The notes under the pieces: model-generated
The model's database searches: none
What the model saw: only the letters and a program-made list of their open reading frames with translations
Told to the model about the DNA's origin: nothing
Assembly: GCA_947305775.1 (NCBI GenBank)
Contig: CAMZEN010000020.1
Coordinates: forward strand, 1 to 44,682
Direction: 5' to 3'
Length of the DNA: 44,682 bases
Source: an uncultured Verrucomicrobiota bacterium
GTDB taxonomy: Bacteria; Verrucomicrobiota; Kiritimatiellia; RFP12; UBA1067
Translations under genes and position numbers: made by a program
Shown here: positions 9,021 through 16,839 of the stretch, piece after piece
Layout: each line of letters starts with the position of its first letter
Numbering within the stretch: the first letter of the stretch is position 1

Positions 9021-9934
9021 CTATGCCGCCTCCTGTAGCGCATCTTCTGGATCCACCACCAGTCCGTCGCCGCACAAAGGAACCTGAGATACCAGCATAT
9101 CCGATCCCGAAGCCCAAGGTCGCGCCCGCAAAACACCTCGCGAAGCAAAGCGCCCATGTTCCGCCTTATCATGTCGCGGCACTTTGCGGCGCATTCCGTC
9201 GCGCAAGGGAGCCCTTTGATATCCGGAAAGATCTCCACCCTGTCGCAGACCCAGTAGCAGCTGACCGCCAGCCCCCATATGCAACCGCTGCGATACTTTC
9301 GCGGCGTCTCGTCAAGGCGACGGATCCACAGCACCATCACGTCCATATCGCGCCTGAAGTCCTGGGTGTTGATCAGGCTTGAAGCGTTGCAGACGTACCG
9401 GTACAGCATCTTCGGCACATATGCGCAGGATTCAGCCCTCTCAAGGACCTTGGGCAACATCAGATAATCCTCCGCGACCCGGACCGTTTCATCAAAGGCG
9501 AGCCCATCCCAAAGGGAACGCCGCGTAACATAGAGCCACAGGGCGCTTGGACGGATTGTGTCGCGGTAGACATCCCTTCTCAGCCTGTCGATCGTGGCCT
9601 CATCCTTCGAAAGGCCCCACACGTAATCGCGGCGACCCTCCCAACCGACCATCTTCGCGTCGATCGTGACGACATCAGGCGACGATTCAAGGGCGGCAAG
9701 GATTTCGGGGAGCCAATCCGCAGTCACCTCGTCGTCAGCGTCGACCCACGCGATGTAGTCGCCCGTCGCTTTTCTCAACCCCTCGTTCCGAGCCCTGCCG
9801 ACAGGGCTCACCCCCTTGACCAGAACCACTTCCAGCCTTGGATCGCCAGGCAATCCCTTTGGCATCTCACCCGAGAGGGTCGGAATTATCACGCTCAGTT
9901 TGATGGCAAATCTCCGTATTGGCCATTCAGCCAT
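9017..9934 (-). CDS. Glycosyltransferase family 2
   Basis: This GT-A enzyme has the N-terminal KLSVIIPTL, a short stretch before GRARNEGLRKATGDYIAWVD, and the DxD motif in VDADDEV. It is inverting by family and is likely to be cytoplasmic and membrane-associated. The first ATG (9932-9934) gives 305 residues and a 40-base overlap with the flippase-Stealth gene. The usual start for such proteins would be just before KLSVII, where the codon is ATC rather than ATG, so the true start is uncertain. The C-terminal ~90 residues are arginine- and cysteine-rich. The gene is GC-rich like the rest of the 4.2-12 kb block. Confidence 0.85.
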   Translation of the reverse strand: MAEWPIRRFAIKLSVIIPTLSGEMPKGLPGDPRLEVVLVKGVSPVGRARNEGLRKATGDYIAWVDADDEVTADWLPEILAALESSPDVVTIDAKMVGWEGRRDYVWGLSKDEATIDRLRRDVYRDTIRPSALWLYVTRRSLWDGLAFDETVRVAEDYLMLPKVLERAESCAYVPKMLYRYVCNASSLINTQDFRRDMDVMVLWIRRLDETPRKYRSGCIWGLAVSCYWVCDRVEIFPDIKGLPCATECAAKCRDMIRRNMGALLREVFCGRDLGLRDRICWYLRFLCAATDWWWIQKMRYRRRHR

Positions 9935-11979
9935 TCCGCCGCAAGCCTACGGTGCTCGTCCGTCGATGCCTCCGTATCATTCAGGCAGAACATGTATGGA
10001 CGCTTACGCTCCAAGACTTTGTAGCCCCATACGTCCTCAAGACCATATGCTAGGCTTTCCCAGCGCGGTGGCAGAATCCTTTTCATAAGACGGAAGACTC
10101 CCTTGCCTGTAGCCATGGCCCAAAGGGAAAAGACGTCGCGCTGAAGCTGTTCAAAACTACGGAACTTCGCCGAGCCAGCCTCCTCCAGCACTTCAGGGAA
10201 CCTCTCGCAGAACTCGCGCATGGAACTTTTGATGCAGGCATCCATGTTGTGGTGCGGCGCACGGTGAATCGCCTTTCGCCATTCGGCGGAAAGTCCGTCG
10301 GAATGCCCTTTCATGAACGCCCTGTTGTTCTCCAGCTCTGCACGGTACGAACCGCCGAAATCCATCTCGCCATTGCAGTACCGGCAGATTGCGCGGCCAT
10401 CGCGAGCAAAGAACTGCCTGGGGCTGGTCTTCCGTCCAAGGAACATGTCGTCGTTCGCATACACGAAGCGTTCCGAGAGCCCAGGTATCGCCCACAGCCA
10501 GAACTCGATTGAAACCGCATTGTAGAGCGGAAGGTATTTTGCCGGGATCACCTCCGAATGTCTTACGATCCTGACCTTGGGATGGCTTGAGAGCCAGGCC
10601 GGAATCTCCGTTCCGTCGTTCACGAACACCCAGATCGTCCGGAACCACGGGGCGAACCTGTCGACAGATTTCATGGAATAGTAAAGCTCGCCGTTGTTGC
10701 TGAAGCGGCACTTCTCAAGGCTCTCGAACGCCTTGCCGTTGCACCAGCAGTATGCGAGATCGATAGGCTCATTTTCCCACTTCTGGGCACCAGAGCGTCT
10801 GAGCCAAAGGGCGACAGCCATGTCTGTCGCAGCCTCCACAACATCGCTCGCCACCTTGACCCAGCAGAGCAAAAGAACTCCCCACCCATCCCATCCGAAA
10901 GAAAGCACAAAAGCGCCCGCCGCCAAAAGACCGATCTGGATGGGCTTCTTTATGGCGTCCGTCACCAGCAGAAGATCGCCGCGTCCCTTCGCCCGTATGT
11001 ACTGCAGCGAGATGTTCGCGATTGGCGTGAACAGGACGCCGACAAGCAAAATGCGGATGTAAGGGACGCATTCAAGCCAGGCAGACCCAAGCACAAACCC
11101 GACAACAGCGTCCGCGAACAGCCAAAGCAAGGCCAGCATGGGCCACAGCAGCAGCGCATTCAGCAGCAGATATGCCTTTGCGCCCTTGCGCCCTTGCGCC
11201 ATGTCCGGCAAAGCGACCCTGCCGACTGAATCGTTCACGACATCCGTAGGCAGCGCCGCCCAACGCTGGCCCCTCGAGAAGAGACCGACGGCTGCGGGGG
11301 AGAACATCCTGCCGACTATCAGGTTGTAGGAGTTCATGTATGCTGTGTGGATGAGTCCGCTAAGCGTCAGCTTGAGCCCATAGCCGAGCATCTTCCTGAA
11401 GTCGCCGTCGTCGTCGGTGGCGAACTTGAGCGACTTTGTCGCCGCAAGGGCCGCAAGCCTCAGCAGGGCCCCGACCACACCCATCCATGCAATGGCCCAG
11501 ACACCCCAGCCGAAGAGCGCCAATACAACGGCCGCCAGGAACGCGACAAGCGTGGTTGTGACATTTACCGAAGAAAGCATCCCGAAGCGCCGCTCCCTCT
11601 GAAGCCTGGCGTTGCCCAGGACGGACGCCGCATTGAGCACCACGCCAAGCCCCATGACGCAGAGGAGAGGCTTAAGTACCGGCTCGCCGTAGAAGTCGGC
11701 GATGAAAGGCGCGGAGAGGGCAAGCGTCAGGTATATCGCGGCCCCTATGCCGACATTCCACCAGAATACGCGCCTGGAGTTGCGTCCGTAGACGACATAC
11801 GCCATGCCGAGTCCGGACTCCGCCAAAGCGGCGCCGACGCCAAGAAAGATACCGAGCATGGCGGCAAGGCCGAAGTCGCCCGGCTTCAAGAGCCGAGCGA
11901 GTATCACCCCTTGCGCAAAGCCTATGCCTTGAACAAGTATCTTTTCAAGGCCGGTCCAAAGCATCCCGCGCTTTGACAC
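9895..11979 (-). CDS. Wzx-like flippase fused to a Stealth-type sugar phosphotransferase
   Basis: This is a single 694-residue frame. Residues 1-395 form a PST/MATE-like polysaccharide flippase (start RGMLWTGLEKILVQGIGF, then about ten hydrophobic segments). Residues 402-694 are a Stealth protein: CR1 IDLAYCWCNG (406-415), CR2 with LYYSMKSVDRFAPWFR (432-447) and YANDDMFLG (507-515), then the later conserved regions. Stealth enzymes transfer hexose-1-phosphate in capsule synthesis. The other flippase in this locus is about 489 residues, so the flippase half seems to have lost its last helices at the fusion point. The start is GTG only 11 bases from a REP palindrome, with no Shine-Dalgarno visible. 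An ATG five codons later is an alternative. The REP may have replaced the native leader. Each domain call is firm. Whether the flippase half still transports is not clear. Confidence 0.87.
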   Translation of the reverse strand: MSKRGMLWTGLEKILVQGIGFAQGVILARLLKPGDFGLAAMLGIFLGVGAALAESGLGMAYVVYGRNSRRVFWWNVGIGAAIYLTLALSAPFIADFYGEPVLKPLLCVMGLGVVLNAASVLGNARLQRERRFGMLSSVNVTTTLVAFLAAVVLALFGWGVWAIAWMGVVGALLRLAALAATKSLKFATDDDGDFRKMLGYGLKLTLSGLIHTAYMNSYNLIVGRMFSPAAVGLFSRGQRWAALPTDVVNDSVGRVALPDMAQGRKGAKAYLLLNALLLWPMLALLWLFADAVVGFVLGSAWLECVPYIRILLVGVLFTPIANISLQYIRAKGRGDLLLVTDAIKKPIQIGLLAAGAFVLSFGWDGWGVLLLCWVKVASDVVEAATDMAVALWLRRSGAQKWENEPIDLAYCWCNGKAFESLEKCRFSNNGELYYSMKSVDRFAPWFRTIWVFVNDGTEIPAWLSSHPKVRIVRHSEVIPAKYLPLYNAVSIEFWLWAIPGLSERFVYANDDMFLGRKTSPRQFFARDGRAICRYCNGEMDFGGSYRAELENNRAFMKGHSDGLSAEWRKAIHRAPHHNMDACIKSSMREFCERFPEVLEEAGSAKFRSFEQLQRDVFSLWAMATGKGVFRLMKRILPPRWESLAYGLEDVWGYKVLERKRPYMFCLNDTEASTDEHRRLAAEWLNGQYGDLPSN

Positions 11980-11990
11980 GATATTATAAA

Positions 11991-12021
11991 GTGAGAATAT
12001 AGGTCAGACCTAAATTCTCAC
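11991..12021. repeat. REP palindrome, copy 1
   Basis: This is a 31-bp near-perfect palindrome: arms GTGAGAATATAGGTC and GACCTAAATTCTCAC around a central A. It is identical to copy 3 and inverted relative to copy 2. It contains the TGA stop of the RAYT gene (12018-12020) and ends 11 bases before the GTG start of the flippase-Stealth gene. Confidence 0.93.
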
Positions 12022-13100
12022 TTGAGGCATTCCCATTGTCCATGCGCCCGCTGGCGCACAAGACCAGATTTCCTCATCTTGTCTAGATATCTGTAAAGGC
12101 TGGAGCGCGGAACGCCCAAAGCCTGCTCCATAGCAACCGTATCCATGCCTGGATTCGTCGTCAAAATGTTCGCTATTTCATCCTGAAGGTTGCCGCGCTG
12201 CTTTCGGATAGACGTCTCTCCTTCTCTTTGGAGACGCAGATCCATTGACGCCTTGCGAACTTCCTCTAGATGAGTATTCGCCTGATTCAGCATCGCCTCA
12301 TCAGTCAGCGGGTCGTCAGGCATGGCATACCCGGATGCCCGTTTAATCGCAATCTCCTCGGCACGACGGCGCTTCCAATCCTCAAGCAACGACGCGAGCA
12401 GCGCCTCGTGACGATCCGAAATCTCCCCGACCGTCGGCTCCGCAGCATCTTCCTGCCCCTTCTCGTACACAAACCGCATACCCTCGACAGCTAGCCCATC
12501 ACCCTTCTTGAAGGCCGAGTAGCTACTCCACGGGTATCCGTCAAACGTCGCACAGATTGCAGCACGGAGCGGATTAAGATGAACATATCCGAGACATTTC
12601 TCAATTGGCGTCTTCTTGAATTCAACAATGCGGTCGTAATAAGCGCTCTCCCACAAGGTGCCTTTGTGACCGTTGCGCCGGTTGTATTCCTCGGTGAACC
12701 ACTGCTTGACAATCTTTACAAACTCCCCGATGTTGTACATCCGCCTTTTTTGCGAATCGAGCCAGCGGGCCGCCTCATCCATATCGCCACCAAGACGGAG
12801 TTGCGCCAGGCGCGCTTCGGCCCCCTTTTCGGCCTTTACGCCTTTGAGAACGCCATAACGTCGCAGAATCTCCTCTTCTCCAATTTCCTGCGGCGGCGGG
12901 AGAAATGCGAGGATGTGGAAATGGTTGATCATCACACACCAACCAATCAGCTTGACGCCGGCGAACTCGGCAGAGCGGCGAATGACATCAACGAGGTCAT
13001 TGCGCTCTTGGTCTTGAAGAAAGCGAACCTTATGGGCGATACGGCTCGTAATGTGGTGAACCGTATTGAAATCTTTGTTTCTGTAGCTCGAGTTTGACAT
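12018..13100 (-). CDS. REP-associated tyrosine transposase (RAYT)
   Basis: This 360-residue Y1/IS200-like HUH transposase has the metal-binding HFH motif (60-62, in VMINHFHILAF) and the catalytic tyrosine in GYVHLNPLRA (Y172). RAYTs nick and join single-stranded REP hairpins. The C-terminal ~55 residues form an added helix-turn-helix (ALGVPRSSLYRYLDKMRKSG), which would bind DNA. The start is the ATG at 13098-13100. A TTG three codons earlier is less likely. The gene has its own promoter and is flanked by REP palindromes on both sides, with its stop codon inside one of them. It interrupts the glycan operon between GT2-fusion and flippase-Stealth genes, and its insertion appears recent because the three REP copies are almost identical. 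Confidence 0.93.
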   Translation of the reverse strand: MSNSSYRNKDFNTVHHITSRIAHKVRFLQDQERNDLVDVIRRSAEFAGVKLIGWCVMINHFHILAFLPPPQEIGEEEILRRYGVLKGVKAEKGAEARLAQLRLGGDMDEAARWLDSQKRRMYNIGEFVKIVKQWFTEEYNRRNGHKGTLWESAYYDRIVEFKKTPIEKCLGYVHLNPLRAAICATFDGYPWSSYSAFKKGDGLAVEGMRFVYEKGQEDAAEPTVGEISDRHEALLASLLEDWKRRRAEEIAIKRASGYAMPDDPLTDEAMLNQANTHLEEVRKASMDLRLQREGETSIRKQRGNLQDEIANILTTNPGMDTVAMEQALGVPRSSLYRYLDKMRKSGLVRQRAHGQWECLK

Positions 13101-13109
13101 GATTACCAA

Positions 13110-13140
13110 GTGAGAATTTAGGTCTGACCTATATTCTCGG
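13110..13140. repeat. REP palindrome, copy 2 (inverted)
   Basis: This is the reverse complement of copies 1 and 3 apart from the last bases (CTCGG instead of CTCAC). It lies nine bases upstream of the RAYT ATG. The predicted transcription start falls at its edge, so the RAYT mRNA would begin with this hairpin. Confidence 0.92.
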
Positions 13141-13145
13141 TTGGG

Positions 13146-13175
13146 ATTGTATCATAACGGCGAGGAAAGTGTCAA
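13146..13175 (-). promoter_or_regulatory. Sigma70-type promoter for RAYT and downstream genes
   Basis: On the minus strand, TTGACA (13170-13175) is followed after 18 bases by TACAAT (13146-13151). The start site would be near 13139, inside REP copy 2. This is the clearest promoter in the window, and it could also drive the flippase-Stealth to STAND genes downstream. Confidence 0.65.
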
Positions 13176-13214
13176 GATTGGGGAGTGTGGCACAGGAGGG
13201 AAGAGCATTATCAA

Positions 13215-13245
13215 GTGAGAATATAGGTCAGACCTAAATTCTCAC
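13215..13245. repeat. REP palindrome, copy 3
   Basis: This copy is identical in sequence and orientation to copy 1. It encodes the last residues and the TAG stop (13234-13236) of the GNAT/GT2 fusion gene, so this copy landed at or replaced the 3' end of that gene. Confidence 0.93.
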
Positions 13246-15174
13246 TTTGGAGTGGGACTTCATATTGGTGATTTCGCGGTCAACGAGGATGCGGTACCAC
13301 AGCCCCTGCCAGAAGTGCCAGCGGAAGCCGGAGAGGCCGTCGAGGAAGCCGAGTTTGAGGAAGTAGCGGATGCAAAAGTAGGCGAAGGCGCGGAAGTAGG
13401 GCGGGAGGCGGTAGTATGCGCGCTTGTTCGGGTTCACATTGCCAGACACAGCCATCTGCGCCTCGCGCTTGGCATAGCCGCGATGCTTTTCTTTCCAATC
13501 CTCAAATGAGATAAGTGACTCATCTACAAAATCATTGTCGAGTTCAATCGTCCTACCCTGTACGACAAGATGTTCATCCATCGTCATGTCTTCGGCATAG
13601 CGCGCTCGCCCTGTCCTAAACAATCTCATGATTCGCGTGGGATACATGCCGTGCTTGATCCATTTGCCGCCAAGCCAACCCACATAATGACGTCTCTTAA
13701 GTACAACCCCATCAATATCATTAGTCAACTTTGACAGCTTATCCTTAATCTCAGCAATCAAATCGTCCGTCAACCATTCATCTGCATCCAGGCGCAAGAC
13801 CCACTCCGTATCAATTGCTAGGTTATCAAGGGCCCAATTGAATTGTTTTGCTTGATCCCCTGGCCACTCATGAACAGCCACAGCAGCCCCATAACGCTTT
13901 GCAATAGCAAGCGTTCTATCACTGGACTGGGAATCAACAACAAACAACTGCCTCACAGCCAAGAGCTTTAACTTATCAAGACAACGTTCAATATGCGCTT
14001 CTTCATTTTTAGTCAACAATATAACAGCAATGTCCATCATGTTTTCGTCTGTTGACATTTCGAAACGAGACTTATCTATGCCAAAGCGTGAAGCACTCTT
14101 AAGATATGTCAGATAATCGTCATGCGAAATCTTTTTCACTCCACTAAATTCGGTCCCATCACCCATATTGCGTAAATAATTTTTAAATATTGGCCTTTGA
14201 AAATATTGGAGCATCCAAAACCTTACAATGATGACTCCTCTTGCGCGACCTTTTATCCTAGCAAATGAAGCCTCCGTAATAGACATCCTCCTCACTAGAT
14301 CTTGCCTAATCTCTTCATATTTGCATGCACACTGCTCATCTTGAACCACGCCTACACCATTTATGTAGGCATTTTCTGCGCCGGAATCCTTCTTATAGAA
14401 GAACAATAAATCTCCGGCAGAAGCTCTTTCTCCATAATCATATCGGTTTGCAAATATTTTTTGTATCGCATTCGCCTCTGCTTTGATTGGCTTATCCATT
14501 GCATGCAATAGCAGTGCACCGTAATGATAATTAAAGAAAAGCGCATCATGCTCGCTCTGCGACAATGTCACAACGAATTTCTTTACTCCAGAGTCATCCA
14601 AATGGTAGGGGAAATGCTTTCTCGCATACTCAAATCGTTCATCAGGCCACATCGCGATTCGAGGGGGCAAATCGGGCCTTATGTATTTTACATAAGAGAT
14701 ATCCATTCGATAATAGCCCAATGATTCAAACCCGAATGATTGTATCAAATCAACCAACTCACCGTGTCTGCCCTCGCGAATCTGGACATAAACTGCCTCC
14801 AATTTGTGTTCCACCGCGAAATGAATAGCCTCGTTCAACAATGTCTCGCCATATTTGCATCCCGTGTCCGAAACTTTAAAAGTACATAACTTTAAGAAGC
14901 TTCCTTTTGTAATCTGATAATTATTCGTAATGCGTTCGCCAACAGTTTCTATCTTGTAAATGCACAATGCATCAATTCTCTCCTTATTGCTCACAATCCA
15001 AGCCAATCGACCTTCACTTGAAACCTTTTTATACCATTCATCAAATTCGCGATAATCCAACCGCAACGAATCGAAGAACGGGTCCTCAACAGGTAGATCA
15101 CGCAACGCCACTCTCTTCAAGAAAGTGTTATCACATGGGGAATTCTCCACAATCAAATACGGTTCTACTGTCAT
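13234..15174 (-). CDS. GNAT / PUA-like / glycosyltransferase 2 fusion protein
   Basis: This 646-residue protein has three parts. Residues about 20-165 resemble a GNAT acetyltransferase (FLKLCTFKVSD, GCKYGETLLNEAIHFA, then IQSFGFESLGYYRMD). Residues about 230-320 look like a PUA/EVE-type module (GDLLFFYKKDSG, INGVGVVQD). From M379 to the end there is a complete WaaE-like GT2 (DIAVILLTKNEEAHIERC, VVDSQSSDRTL, RLDADEWL). The GT2 part starts with its own Met-Met, as a free GT2 would, so an internal start could also give a separate enzyme. The ATG overlaps the ASCH gene stop (ATGA). The last residues KVRI and the stop come from a REP. The GNAT plus PUA half probably worked with the ASCH protein before the fusion. 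That is an inference. Confidence 0.78.
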   Translation of the reverse strand: MTVEPYLIVENSPCDNTFLKRVALRDLPVEDPFFDSLRLDYREFDEWYKKVSSEGRLAWIVSNKERIDALCIYKIETVGERITNNYQITKGSFLKLCTFKVSDTGCKYGETLLNEAIHFAVEHKLEAVYVQIREGRHGELVDLIQSFGFESLGYYRMDISYVKYIRPDLPPRIAMWPDERFEYARKHFPYHLDDSGVKKFVVTLSQSEHDALFFNYHYGALLLHAMDKPIKAEANAIQKIFANRYDYGERASAGDLLFFYKKDSGAENAYINGVGVVQDEQCACKYEEIRQDLVRRMSITEASFARIKGRARGVIIVRFWMLQYFQRPIFKNYLRNMGDGTEFSGVKKISHDDYLTYLKSASRFGIDKSRFEMSTDENMMDIAVILLTKNEEAHIERCLDKLKLLAVRQLFVVDSQSSDRTLAIAKRYGAAVAVHEWPGDQAKQFNWALDNLAIDTEWVLRLDADEWLTDDLIAEIKDKLSKLTNDIDGVVLKRRHYVGWLGGKWIKHGMYPTRIMRLFRTGRARYAEDMTMDEHLVVQGRTIELDNDFVDESLISFEDWKEKHRGYAKREAQMAVSGNVNPNKRAYYRLPPYFRAFAYFCIRYFLKLGFLDGLSGFRWHFWQGLWYRILVDREITNMKSHSKVRI

Positions 15175-15539
15175 TTTATAAAGCAAAACGATTGTGGAGG
15201 TCGGACCAAACCAAATTCAACTAATGTACGTGGACGACTATACTCAACAAACCGATTGATGCATATGGCATATGCCAAGGCACTGTCCTTGAAATACATA
15301 TTGAACCGCTCGAAATCAATGCCAGAATATTTCTTACATCTATCCCACACTTGAACAACCGTATCACATATGATATCATCTACATCAAACTCTCCGACAA
15401 CCCGCTTTATTGGAGATGTCGCATAAACTAGCACTTTTGAACAAGGCCTTGCCCAAACTCTCCTACGGAATTCATATCGTTTTTCGCCGCTAATTATCTT
15501 TTCAACAAACTCGGGGCGTATAGATAACAATATATTCAT
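15171..15539 (-). CDS. ASCH-domain (PUA superfamily) protein
   Basis: This 122-residue protein matches the ASCH pattern: LLSIRPEFVEKIISGEKRYEFRRR at the N-terminus (split here only by description, with the G-x-K-x-x-E-x-R signature at about 18-25), followed by a beta-rich core with KVLVYATSPIKRVVGEF. ASCH domains bind RNA or nucleotides, and some are nucleases or hydrolases. The start is the ATG at 15537-15539, five bases after the membrane-protein stop. Its TGA overlaps the ATG of the GNAT/GT2 fusion. The tight coupling to a gene with a GNAT and a second PUA-like module suggests a two-gene functional pair, possibly RNA-directed or toxin-antitoxin-like. That role is not shown by sequence. Confidence 0.8.
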   Translation of the reverse strand: MNILLSIRPEFVEKIISGEKRYEFRRRVWARPCSKVLVYATSPIKRVVGEFDVDDIICDTVVQVWDRCKKYSGIDFERFNMYFKDSALAYAICINRFVEYSRPRTLVEFGLVRPPQSFCFIK

Positions 15540-15544
15540 GCGCT

Positions 15545-16735
15545 TTAGAATATCTTTGCGACCCACAATACATCAACGGCCAAAAGAAATCCAAGGAAGA
15601 ACCAAAAAGCTATAATTGCACCCCAAGAGAAATACTTCTTGCATAAGAAAAAAGCCCCAAGAATGCCAAGCCCGCAACCCAACAATATTAGACCTCTTAT
15701 CCCTATGGGATTAAGTTGCATACGCTCCGCGCCAAGTTTGCCCAAGAAATACAAGAATGTACTGTAAATCAAATTTAAGCCCATTGCAAATATTACCTGG
15801 ACCCGTCCAATTGATTCTGACTCAAATACAGTAAAAGAAATTTTTGGTGTTAGGACATTATTATTGTTCTGAGCGGCAAACGCAGTAGACGATACACTAG
15901 AGGGATCGACATTATTATTAACGACAAGATTGTCTGCTTTATCTTCCGAATTATCTACTTTATTAAATACAACGACAAACTCATCGCTATTAATCTTATT
16001 TGGCAAAAGCGTACCTTCCGCATATTTGGCATAATCTTCATCCTCCAATATTCTAATATGCCGAAACGCCTTGCCAAAGTGCGCCAACTGATAATCTCTA
16101 GGTACGATATGAATGCAAAATAGATGATCTATAGGCAATATCTTCGTAGAATCAATACCTTCTGGTAAGTTTCGAAACTCGTTTACCTTAATATCATATA
16201 CATAGCTTTTTCGTGCGATACCCTTTATGATGCTTGAAAATGTCGATGCTTTAAGTTCTATCACAAATCGAACATAAAAATTATCCCCTAACTCCGCCAC
16301 ACCCGAATCAGAAGGCCGATTAACGACCAAATGTATTTTGCCTCTTGAACACGTACAACTGGCAATCGGCAAGAAACAAAGTGACTCACCACTTTTGAAC
16401 GGCATTATTACGCCAGAGTCCTGCGATCCGTCTGAAAAAGAGGTGGGTGCCTGTACCCCTTCATTAAAGATAAATCGTGCGTTATCAGCATCTTTCAATT
16501 TGCAATATAAGCACTTGTGCTGGTTGCATCCTTCATCAACAAATGATAACCATAAATCCAATTCCCAAGCCTCGCCAACTTCAATCGCGTCAGGGTCTAT
16601 CTTAACTTTGGCTCCTACTTCCAAATACTCAGCGCCATCTTGGAATAGCCACGAGCACAGGTGCAACTTTTCGACGCCAAGAATAGACAGACTATTTGTT
16701 GTAACAAAATACGCACGGACAGTTGACTTTTTCAT
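15545..16735 (-). CDS. Membrane protein of unknown function
   Basis: I do not recognise this 396-residue protein. The first ~290 residues are soluble and beta-rich, with two small cysteine groups (CNQHKCLYC near residue 75 and CTCSRG near 135) that could bind metal. An asparagine-rich linker follows (residues about 270-295). The C-terminus has three hydrophobic segments, about 312-332, 345-365 and 371-391. The start is well supported by AAAGGAG seven bases before the ATG. It leads a tight three-gene set with the ASCH and GNAT/GT2 genes, and a 104-bp gap separates it from WcaF, so it may head its own transcript. The large soluble domain could be a sensor or effector anchored to the membrane. 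Confidence 0.75.
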   Translation of the reverse strand: MKKSTVRAYFVTTNSLSILGVEKLHLCSWLFQDGAEYLEVGAKVKIDPDAIEVGEAWELDLWLSFVDEGCNQHKCLYCKLKDADNARFIFNEGVQAPTSFSDGSQDSGVIMPFKSGESLCFLPIASCTCSRGKIHLVVNRPSDSGVAELGDNFYVRFVIELKASTFSSIIKGIARKSYVYDIKVNEFRNLPEGIDSTKILPIDHLFCIHIVPRDYQLAHFGKAFRHIRILEDEDYAKYAEGTLLPNKINSDEFVVVFNKVDNSEDKADNLVVNNNVDPSSVSSTAFAAQNNNNVLTPKISFTVFESESIGRVQVIFAMGLNLIYSTFLYFLGKLGAERMQLNPIGIRGLILLGCGLGILGAFFLCKKYFSWGAIIAFWFFLGFLLAVDVLWVAKIF

Positions 16736-16839
16736 AGAGGGCTCCTTTCTAAAGTGCTCTTGATATGATGCGAAATGTTTATATAAGGCAAAACTGAATT
16801 AACACCTTGACCAAGCAGATTGCTAATCGACATACTATA

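Noticed and set aside
11981..11990. TATAAT-like box between REP copy 1 and the flippase-Stealth start
   Set aside because: No matching -35 box lies at a fitting distance, and the gene can be read from the RAYT promoter.
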